9,265 nucleotides of DNA from an uncultured Solirubrobacter sp. (GTDB taxonomy: Bacteria > Actinomycetota > Thermoleophilia > Solirubrobacterales > Solirubrobacteraceae), in contig CALMNS010000416.1 in the NCBI GenBank assembly GCA_937871635.1, positions 1-9,265 of the forward strand, read 5' to 3'. Position numbers and translations under genes: made by a program. Under the pieces are notes generated by a model. The model had not been told where the DNA came from. It ran no database searches and saw only the letters and a program-made list of their open reading frames with translations. Shown here in pieces: positions 1 through 9,265 of the stretch; within the stretch, counting starts at the first letter, position 1, and each line of letters begins with the position of its first letter.

Positions 1-1005
1 GCCCCGGACCGTCCGGCCGCCGCGCGCCACGGGCGCCGGATCGCCGCCGGACCCGTCCTCTCGATCGCCGCCTTCGCGGTGCTGGCCGGCCTGACGCTGC
101 TGGTGACCGACTACGGCCTCTTCCAGCTCTCGCGGGTGCTCACCGTCGCGGTGGCCGTGCTGGCGCTCAACCTGCTGACGGGGCGCACGGGGCAGATCTC
201 GGTCGGGCACGGCGCCCTCTTCGGCCTCGGCGCGTACACGATGGCCATCCTGGTCGTCAAGGCGTCGGTGCCCTACGGCGCGGCGGTGCTCGGCGCCGGG
301 GCCATCGCCTTCCTGGCCGGCCTCGCCATCGGCGTGCCGGCGCTGCGGATCCGCGGCCTCTACCTCGGGTTGCTGACGCTCGCGGTGGCCATCCTGCTCC
401 CGCCCCTGCTCAAGCGCTTCCCGGACCTCACCGGCGGCGTCTACGGGATCAACGTCGAGACGCCCGCGCCGCCGTTCGGGCTCGGACTGACGCCGGTGCA
501 GTGGACGTACCTGTTGGCGGTCGCCCTCCTCGCCGTCGCCATGCTCGCCGTGCGCAACCTCACCCGCGGCCGGATCGGCCGGGCGCTGGACGCCCTGCGC
601 GCGAACGAGACGATGGCGGCGGCGACCGGCGTGCGCGTCGGCCGCCTGAAGATCCTCGTCTTCGCGACCAGCGCCGCCTTGGCCGGCCTGGGCGGCGCCG
701 TCTTCCAGCTCGTCCTCGGAGCCACGACGCCCGACTCGTTCACGGTGACCCTGTCGCTCGCGCTGGTCACCGCGGCGATCCTGGGCGGCATCCGCACCCT
801 GTGGGGGGCGGTGCTGGGCGCGGCGTTTGTCGTCTACGTGCCCGACGAGGCCGCCGCGCTCGGTGACGCGGCGCCGCAGTACGTGTACGCCGGCGCGCTG
901 CTCCTCGTCATCTACCTGCTCCCGCAGGGTCTCGCCAGCGTGCCCGAGCGCGCCTGGTCCGTGGTTACCCGCAGCGCGTCCACCAGGAGGAGGAGAAGCA
1001 TATGA
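1..1005 (+). CDS. Branched-chain amino acid-type ABC transporter permease (LivM-like), 5' partial
   Basis: This is an inner-membrane permease subunit of a branched-chain-amino-acid/amide-type ABC importer. The frame is open from the first base to a TGA at 1003-1005. The first possible start is GTG at 79, but it has no ribosome binding site and lies inside the first hydrophobic helix, so the true start is probably upstream of the window. About 334 codons are visible. Family marks include the LNLLTGRTGQISVGHGALFG stretch (about 169-228), the GVPALRIRGLYLGLLTLA stretch (about 331-384), and a cytoplasmic loop GRALDALRANETMAAATGV (about 577-633) that fits the ATPase-coupling loop of LivM proteins. 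Several hydrophobic helices follow, the last being YVYAGALLLVIYLLP near 880-925. The stop overlaps the start of the next gene by 4 nt (ATGA), so the two are translationally coupled. The substrate cannot be read from sequence: this family also imports urea, amides and aromatic acids. Confidence 0.9.
   Translation, partial: APDRPAAARHGRRIAAGPVLSIAAFAVLAGLTLLVTDYGLFQLSRVLTVAVAVLALNLLTGRTGQISVGHGALFGLGAYTMAILVVKASVPYGAAVLGAGAIAFLAGLAIGVPALRIRGLYLGLLTLAVAILLPPLLKRFPDLTGGVYGINVETPAPPFGLGLTPVQWTYLLAVALLAVAMLAVRNLTRGRIGRALDALRANETMAAATGVRVGRLKILVFATSAALAGLGGAVFQLVLGATTPDSFTVTLSLALVTAAILGGIRTLWGAVLGAAFVVYVPDEAAALGDAAPQYVYAGALLLVIYLLPQGLASVPERAWSVVTRSASTRRRRSI
985..995 (+). promoter_or_regulatory. Strong Shine-Dalgarno for the substrate-binding protein
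   Basis: AGGAGGAGGAG lies 6 nt before the ATG at 1002, inside the last codons of the permease gene. It is a near-ideal ribosome binding site. It fixes the start at 1002 and may raise translation of the binding protein above that of the coupled permease, as is common for transporters that need excess binding protein. Confidence 0.75.
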
Positions 1006-2240
1006 GGTATCGACACGATCGCGGCCGGGTCGCCGTGCGATGGGCGGTCTCCGCGGTGATGCTCGTCGGGGCCGCCGGCCTCGGCGCCTGCGGCCGCGAG
1101 GGCGCCGACGAGCAGGTGCCGGGTGTCTCCAAGGACGAGATCTCCATCGGCGGCAGCTTCCCCCTCACGGGTCCGCTGGCCGCCGCCGGCGCGATGTCGG
1201 GAGGTATCGAAACCGCCTTCGGCGCCGCCAACGCAGAGGGCGGCATCCGTGGCCGCCAGGTCCGCTATCGAGCCCTCGACGACGCCTACGACCCGTCCCG
1301 CACCGCTGCGAACGCCCGCCGCCTGGTGCAGCGCGACAAGGTGTTCGCGCTGCTGACCGGCCTCGGGCCGGGGATGACGATCCGACCGTTCATCGAGCAG
1401 CAGAAGACTCCTCACCTCAACCTGAGTGGCCTGAGCGACCTCTCGGACACCGAGCGGTTCCCGAGCACCCGCGGGTGGTGGCCGGACGCGGGCGCGGAGG
1501 CCGCCCTCGTCACCCGCTACGCCCTCGAGAGCGACCCTGAGGCGAAGATCGGCACGCTCATGCTCAACAACGACCTCGGCGTCGACATGACCGCCGGCAT
1601 CAAGAAGGCCCTCGGCGACCGCGACGACGCGCTGGTCCGTGAAACCAGCTTCGACGCGACCCAGCTCGACGTCAGCTCCCAGATCAACCAGCTGCGCTCC
1701 TCGGGAGCCGACGTTCTGATCACCTCGGCCACCGGGGCGACCGCCATCCAGGCACTGCGCTACATCGACCAGATCGGATGGGACGCGAAGGTGTTCCTGT
1801 ACTCGGGCTCGACGTCGATCAAGGCGATCCTCGAGAAGGCGGGGAAGTCGCGGGTCAAGGGCGTCTACTCAGCGCTGTGGCTCAAGGACCCCTCCGACCC
1901 GCAGTGGCGTGACGACGAGGAGGTGACCCGGTACCGCGAGCAGGTCCGCCGGTACGGGAAGGGCGCCGACGCGGACGACCTCTACGTCGCCAACGGCTAC
2001 GTAGGTGGCGAGGCCACCGCCGCCGTGCTCGAGACGATGGAGTCGCCGACCCAGGAGGGCATGTTCCGCGCGATCGACGAGTTCGAGCCGCGGCGCGTGC
2101 CGTTGCTCGCCCCCGGCGTGCAGCTGCGCTCGGGCGAGAACGGGCGACTCATCCACCAGTACCAGATCGTCCGCTTCGACGGTCGGTCGTGGCGCCCGGT
2201 CGGCGAGGTGGTGGACTCCGAGCGCGAGGCGCTCGAGTGA
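1002..2240 (+). CDS. ABC transporter substrate-binding lipoprotein (LivJ/Peripla_BP_6-like)
   Basis: This 412-residue extracytoplasmic binding protein delivers substrate to the permease encoded just upstream. The N-terminus has a basic segment, a hydrophobic stretch (about residues 15-29) and the lipobox LGAC with Cys30. This predicts cleavage by signal peptidase II and lipid anchoring on the outer face of the membrane. The mature part opens with KDEISIGGSFPLTGPLAAAG, the first strand and ligand-cleft loop typical of LivJ-like proteins. It continues with an LDDAYDPSRTAANARRLVQ segment, and a second lobe with the SSQINQLRSSGADVLITSAT pattern around residues 225-245. The length is normal for the family. 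The start is set by a strong ribosome binding site and a 4-nt overlap with the permease stop. No ATPase genes follow, so they would lie upstream of the window or elsewhere. The ligand is unknown: branched-chain amino acids are the default guess, but amides, urea or other acids are possible. Confidence 0.9.
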   Translation: MRYRHDRGRVAVRWAVSAVMLVGAAGLGACGREGADEQVPGVSKDEISIGGSFPLTGPLAAAGAMSGGIETAFGAANAEGGIRGRQVRYRALDDAYDPSRTAANARRLVQRDKVFALLTGLGPGMTIRPFIEQQKTPHLNLSGLSDLSDTERFPSTRGWWPDAGAEAALVTRYALESDPEAKIGTLMLNNDLGVDMTAGIKKALGDRDDALVRETSFDATQLDVSSQINQLRSSGADVLITSATGATAIQALRYIDQIGWDAKVFLYSGSTSIKAILEKAGKSRVKGVYSALWLKDPSDPQWRDDEEVTRYREQVRRYGKGADADDLYVANGYVGGEATAAVLETMESPTQEGMFRAIDEFEPRRVPLLAPGVQLRSGENGRLIHQYQIVRFDGRSWRPVGEVVDSEREALE

Positions 2241-2283
2241 CCGCACGCGGATCCTGGCTCGCGGAGGACTCCCTGACCACGCG

Positions 2284-2293
2284 GTCCGCGGAC
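2284..2293. repeat. Perfect 10-bp DNA palindrome in the SBP-gltB gap
   Basis: GTCCGCGGAC reads the same on both strands. It lies 44 bp after the binding-protein stop. Such a palindrome without a loop is a poor RNA hairpin, so it would be a protein site if anything. It could also be chance in GC-rich DNA. No T-tract follows, so it is not a standard terminator. Confidence 0.3.
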
Positions 2294-2339
2294 GGTCGCG
2301 AAAGGCCTCGCCGGCTTGGAGGGCCCGGCCGCCTCCCAC

Positions 2340-2385
2340 GCGTTGCCCCGCTGATAGCGTTATGCGTCCAGCCCCCGGGCAACGC
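2340..2385. repeat. 9-bp perfect inverted repeat bracketing the putative gltB promoter
   Basis: GCGTTGCCC at 2340-2348 is exactly complementary in reverse to GGGCAACGC at 2377-2385, with 28 bp between the arms. The candidate -10 box at 2352-2360 lies in the spacer. Arms on both sides of a promoter suggest an operator pair for a regulator, or a hairpin if transcription enters from upstream. No regulator is identified. Confidence 0.5.
2352..2360 (+). promoter_or_regulatory. Candidate extended -10 promoter for gltB
   Basis: TGATAGCGT fits an extended -10 element (TGn followed by TAnnnT). It sits in a locally less GC-rich patch of the gap between the transporter genes and gltB. Transcription would begin near 2367, leaving a leader of about 58 nt before the ATG at 2425. 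No good -35 box lies at the right distance, which is tolerated by extended -10 promoters and common in actinobacteria. The 9-bp inverted repeat at 2340-2385 brackets it. The call rests on pattern and position only. Confidence 0.35.
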
Positions 2386-2409
2386 CTCGGCAAGCCCGCC
2401 GTTCCTCCT

Positions 2410-2415
2410 CGGGAG
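2410..2415 (+). promoter_or_regulatory. Ribosome binding site deciding the gltB start
   Basis: CGGGAG lies 9 nt before the ATG at 2425. An earlier in-frame ATG at 2362 would add 21 residues, but it has no ribosome binding site and would lie upstream of the transcription start expected from the -10 box at 2355-2360. The start at 2425 is therefore preferred. Confidence 0.45.
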
Positions 2416-2424
2416 TCCGCCCCC

Positions 2425-7028
<4,604 letters not shown>

Positions 7029-7032
<4 letters not shown>

Positions 7033-7076
7033 CCTCGTTCCTCCCGCCCGCCCCCGTGGGGTCCCACCATGGGTGA
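7029..7076 (+). other. 15-codon mini-ORF bridging the gltB stop and gltD start
   Basis: An ATG at 7029 overlaps the gltB stop as ATGA. It opens a 15-codon frame (MTSFLPPAPVGSHHG) that ends with TGA at 7074-7076, 8 nt inside gltD. A ribosome finishing gltB could restart here and be delivered to the gltD ATG at 7069, which has only a weak ribosome binding site (GTGGGG, 7056-7061). This is a possible coupling device and not a claim of a functional peptide. It may be chance. Confidence 0.25.
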
Positions 7077-8628
7077 GCTCGGCGCCTTCCTCAAGATCGA
7101 GCGGCGCAACCAGCCCGAGCGCGACCCGGAGTCCCGCCGCCACGACTACCACGAGTTCGTCGACGTCCTGCCGGTCGGAGAGCTGCAGGAGCAGGGCGCG
7201 CGCTGCATGGAGTGCGGCGTCCCGTTCTGCCACAACGGCTGCCCGCTCGGCAACCTGATCCCGGACTGGAACGACCTCGTCTACCGCGACCGCTGGCGCG
7301 AGGCGATCGACCAGCTCCACGCCACGAACAACTTCCCGGAGTTCACCGGCCGCCTCTGCCCGGCACCGTGCGAGGCGGCCTGCGTGCTCGAGATCCGCGA
7401 GGGCGACGCGGTGACGATCAAGCAGATCGAGGTCTCGATCATCGACCGGGCGTGGGACGAGGGCTGGGTCCTGCCCTCGCCGCCGGGCAATCGCACGGGG
7501 CGCTCGGTCGGCGTGGTCGGGGCCGGCCCGGCGGGCATGGCCGCCGCCCAGCAGCTGCGGCGCTCGGGCCACGCGGTCACCCTCTACGAGCGCGACGAGG
7601 CCGGCGGCGGGCTGATCCGCTTCGGCGTCCCGGACTTCAAGATCGAGAAGCGCCTGGTCGAGCGGCGCGTCCGCCAGCTCGCCGACGAGGGCGTCGAGCT
7701 CGTCTTCGGCTGCGAGGTCGGGACGGACGTGACCGTCGAGGCGCTGCGCGAGCGCCACGACGCGGTCGTCGTCGCCACGGGCTCGCGCGTGCCGCGCGAC
7801 CTGCCCGTGCCGGGGCGCGAGCTGCGCGGCGTCCACCCGGCGATGGACTACCTCTACCAGCGCAACCGCTGGGTCGCCCGCGAGCTCAACGGCGACCTCC
7901 AGCCCCACGCCCCGGAGCCCGACGAGGCCGACCGCATCACCGCCGCGGGCAAGCACGTCATCGTCATCGGCGGCGGGGACACGGGCGCCGACTGCGTCGG
8001 CAACTCGCTGCGCGAGGGCGCCGCCTCGGTCACCCAGATCGAGCTCCTTGGCGAGCCGCCGGCCCACCGGCCGGACGACCAGACCCCGTGGCCGCGGTGG
8101 CCGGTCAAGCTGCGCACGAGCTACGCGCTCAAGGAGGGCGGCGACCGCGACTTCGCCATCTCGACCACCCACCTGACCGGCGACGCCGACGGCCACGTCG
8201 CCCAGATCCACTGGGTGCAGAACTCCGGCGTGCCGCCCTTCGAGGCGATCGAGGGGACCGAGACGACCCGGCCGGCCGACCTCGTCCTGCTCGCCATGGG
8301 CTTCCTGCACCCCGAGCCCGCGCTGCTCGAGGGCCTCGGGGTGGAGCGCGACCAGCGCGGCAACGTCAAGGCGGGGACCTACGCGACCTCGGTCGAGGGG
8401 GTCTTCGCCGCGGGGGACGCCCGGCGCGGGCAGTCGCTCATCGTGTGGGCGATCAACGAGGGGCGCCAGTGCGCGCGGATGGTCGAGCGCCACCTCGCCG
8501 GCCTGCCGGCCGTTGACCCCCGCGAGACCCTCTCCCTCGGCGCCTCGGAGCGCTTCGGCTCCGACGACATGGGCGCCGACCCGCCCCAGAAGGCGTCGTA
8601 CGCGGGCGGCACGGGTACGGGGGACTGA
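7069..8628 (+). CDS. gltD: Glutamate synthase (NADPH) small subunit, GOGAT beta
   Basis: GltD is the 519-residue electron-input subunit of GOGAT. It oxidises NADPH at FAD and sends electrons through 4Fe-4S clusters to the FMN of GltB. The N-terminal cluster domain has Cys46, 49, 54 and 58 (Cx2Cx4Cx3C) and Cys97, 101 and 105 (Cx3Cx3C), as in other GltD proteins. The FAD-binding Rossmann motif GAGPAG is at 151-156 and is followed by GGGLIRFGVPDFKIEK. The NADPH-binding motif GGGDTG is at 301-306. The closing FAD motif VFAAGDARRGQSLIVWAI starts at 445. About 25 Gly/Asp/Ala-rich residues at the C-terminus lie beyond the conserved fold. The ATG at 7069 has only a weak upstream GTGGGG, which fits translation coupled to gltB 36 nt upstream. 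Related oxidoreductases such as NADH-dependent PreT or AegA share this fold, but adjacency to gltB makes the GOGAT assignment firm. Confidence 0.96.
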   Translation: MGELGAFLKIERRNQPERDPESRRHDYHEFVDVLPVGELQEQGARCMECGVPFCHNGCPLGNLIPDWNDLVYRDRWREAIDQLHATNNFPEFTGRLCPAPCEAACVLEIREGDAVTIKQIEVSIIDRAWDEGWVLPSPPGNRTGRSVGVVGAGPAGMAAAQQLRRSGHAVTLYERDEAGGGLIRFGVPDFKIEKRLVERRVRQLADEGVELVFGCEVGTDVTVEALRERHDAVVVATGSRVPRDLPVPGRELRGVHPAMDYLYQRNRWVARELNGDLQPHAPEPDEADRITAAGKHVIVIGGGDTGADCVGNSLREGAASVTQIELLGEPPAHRPDDQTPWPRWPVKLRTSYALKEGGDRDFAISTTHLTGDADGHVAQIHWVQNSGVPPFEAIEGTETTRPADLVLLAMGFLHPEPALLEGLGVERDQRGNVKAGTYATSVEGVFAAGDARRGQSLIVWAINEGRQCARMVERHLAGLPAVDPRETLSLGASERFGSDDMGADPPQKASYAGGTGTGD

Positions 8629-8632
8629 CCCG

Positions 8633-8935
8633 ATGGGCATCCTCACCCTGATCCTGCTGCTGGCGCTGCAGGGGCTGCTCATCGGCGGCCTCGCGCGCCT
8701 CGCCCTGCCCGGGCGCGACCCGCTGTCGCTGCCCATGACCATGGCCGTCGGCCTGGCCGGCTCGTTCGTCGGCGGCCTCCTGGTCCGCGCGGCCGGGGGC
8801 GAGGGCGCCGCGCCCTTCCTCGTCGCGCTGGTGGTCTCCGTCGGGATCGTCTACCTCATCCGCCGCCGGCGCGGCGGAGGGCTCACCGCCCCGAGCGCCG
8901 CCGAGCCCCGGCGTCCGGGTCCGTACGAGCGCTAG
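8633..8935 (+). CDS. GlsB/YeaQ/YmgE-family small membrane protein
   Basis: This is a 100-residue integral membrane protein with three predicted helices (about residues 2-25, 34-53 and 60-76). They are followed by a basic RRRR patch and a hydrophilic Pro/Ala-rich tail. The opening MGILTLILLLALQGLLIGGL, then ARLALPGRDP and a Gly-rich second helix (AVGLAGSFVGGLLV), match the pattern of the YeaQ/YmgE family, once called transglycosylase-associated proteins and linked to general stress. The molecular function is unknown, and no catalytic residues are visible. The start at 8633 is chosen because it gives the family N-terminus and has GGGGGAC at 8619-8625 upstream. Longer frames starting within gltD overlap that gene and do not look like this family. 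It lies 4 bp after the gltD stop, so it probably shares the gltBD transcript, though the link to nitrogen metabolism may only be positional. Confidence 0.82.
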   Translation: MGILTLILLLALQGLLIGGLARLALPGRDPLSLPMTMAVGLAGSFVGGLLVRAAGGEGAAPFLVALVVSVGIVYLIRRRRGGGLTAPSAAEPRRPGPYER

Positions 8936-8950
8936 CCGTGGGCGTTCGTG

Positions 8951-9007
8951 GCGTCCGTCAAGCGACCCACGTCCGCCCGCGCGCGACGTGGGTGGTTAGA
9001 CGGACGC
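8951..9007 (+). terminator. Possible U-less hairpin terminator after the gltB-gltD-membrane protein operon
   Basis: A stem of up to 23 bp (8951-8973 with 8985-9007, 20 pairs plus one G-U) closes an 11-nt GC-rich loop. It begins 15 bp after the last stop codon, where an operon terminator is expected. It has no run of T after it, so an ordinary intrinsic terminator is not shown. U-less hairpins have been proposed to end transcripts in actinobacteria. It could equally stabilise the 3' end of the message. Confidence 0.35.
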
Positions 9008-9068
9008 TTACTGTCCGTGAGGCGGACCACCCTCGCGCGAGCGCGACGTGGGTGGTTTGACGGACGCT
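8951..9068. repeat. Tandem 60-bp unit carrying nested inverted repeats
   Basis: The 28-nt segment 8981-9008 recurs at 9041-9068 with a single difference (A8998 versus T9058), exactly 60 bp away. The preceding halves are also related. Each unit carries two inverted arms, giving four copies of a motif of about 21 nt that starts GTCCGTC and ends ACCCACGTC: A (8953-8973, +), B (8985-9005, -), C (9013-9036, +, diverged) and D (9045-9065, -). Extended arms A (8951-8973) and B (8985-9007) match in 20 of 23 positions with an 11-nt loop. A and D (9045-9067) match in 21 of 23. It may act as a transcript end, a regulator site or an intergenic repeat element. No T-tract follows. Confidence 0.75.
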
Positions 9069-9133
9069 CCCGCCGCGGGCATCGGCTCGTCCGAAAGGGC
9101 CAAGCTCAGGGGACCGAGCGACTCGGCTCATCA

Positions 9134-9163
9134 CCGCGCGGAGCGTCGTCCGACGCACCGCGG
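9134..9163. repeat. Interrupted stem-loop in the terminal non-coding region
   Basis: CCGCG (9134-9138) pairs with CGCGG (9159-9163), and GCGTCG (9143-9148) with CGACGC (9151-9156). The two stems are separated by a small internal loop, giving up to 11 base pairs. A perfect CCGAG/CTCGG hairpin lies just upstream at 9114-9126. They may belong to a leader or small RNA, or be chance in GC-rich DNA. Confidence 0.35.
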
Positions 9164-9265
9164 AGCGGATCGGTGCCCCTTCACCCGAGCGCCGTTGACC
9201 TCCGGACCGCTTCAGCGCCGCAGCGCACCCGGGAGAACGCCCGCACGCGCCGGGCCGGCTGGCCC

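Larger units (their letters stand above)
8936..9265. other. 330-bp region without a firmly supported gene
   Basis: After the small membrane-protein gene no clear coding frame is seen on either strand. The region holds a tandem palindromic repeat (8951-9068), a perfect 5-bp hairpin CCGAG-CGA-CTCGG (9114-9126) and a longer interrupted stem (9134-9163). There is a weak GTG at 9173 with GGAG seven nt upstream. It opens 31 codons that run off the end and could be the start of a next gene, but that length is expected by chance at this GC content. A TTGACC at 9195-9200 has no matching -10 box. No tRNA or other known RNA was recognised. Confidence 0.6.

Noticed and set aside
2260..2336. Possible terminator hairpins after the binding-protein gene (CGCGGA/TCCGCG at 2260-2290, GGAGG/CCTCC at 2318-2336)
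   Set aside because: The stems are only 5-6 bp, the two partly compete with other pairings, and no T-tract follows.
2005..2424. Upstream extension of the gltB frame
   Set aside because: The frame is open to 2005 but overlaps the binding-protein gene, reads as Arg/Ser/Pro-rich sequence, and the GltB family starts just before the catalytic Cys at residue 23 from the ATG at 2425.
9088..9118. Resemblance to a glycine riboswitch core (CCGAA, CAA, CTCAGG, GGACCGAG in order)
   Set aside because: The segments are too close together: the helices normally between them are missing and no AGAG-type partner strand is found upstream. Treated as chance unless a covariance search says otherwise.
8958..9158. 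66-codon minus-strand frame with repeated peptide segments
   Set aside because: The peptide repetition simply mirrors the tandem DNA repeat. It has no ribosome binding site or family resemblance.

Overview
The window is very GC-rich, densely coding, and every supported gene reads on the + strand. The gltB protein has the actinobacterial style of N-terminus (a YDPSYEHDACGVA stretch and a NLEHRGAAGADPNTGDGAG stretch). This suggests a high-GC actinobacterium, perhaps an early-branching lineage such as Thermoleophilia, but the lineage is inference only. It looks like ordinary chromosomal core metabolism. I saw no transposase, integrase, phage gene, CRISPR array, tRNA or rRNA.

Positions 1-2240 hold the end of a branched-chain-amino-acid-type ABC transporter operon: a LivM-like permease whose start lies before the window, and a lipoprotein substrate-binding protein coupled to it by an ATGA overlap. 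A 184-bp gap follows. It carries a plausible extended -10 promoter bracketed by a perfect 9-bp inverted repeat. This is the probable control region of the next operon.

Positions 2425-8628 encode both subunits of NADPH-dependent glutamate synthase (GOGAT): gltB (large, glutaminase plus FMN/3Fe-4S synthase) and gltD (small, 4Fe-4S/FAD/NADPH). GltD passes electrons from NADPH to GltB. GltB releases ammonia from glutamine and channels it to 2-oxoglutarate to make glutamate. A short in-frame reading frame bridges the gltB stop and the gltD start. Only 4 bp after gltD is a 100-residue three-helix membrane protein of the GlsB/YeaQ/YmgE family, probably transcribed with gltBD.

The last 330 bp (8936-9265) have no firmly supported gene. 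They begin with two tandem copies of a 60-bp unit, which place four copies of a motif of about 21 nt in alternating orientation. These arms can pair in two mutually exclusive ways, so this is the most unusual structure in the window. Further hairpins follow, and a weak GTG start opens a frame that runs off the end. I did not find convincing evidence of a wholly new biological system. The tandem palindrome and the bracketed promoter are the best leads.
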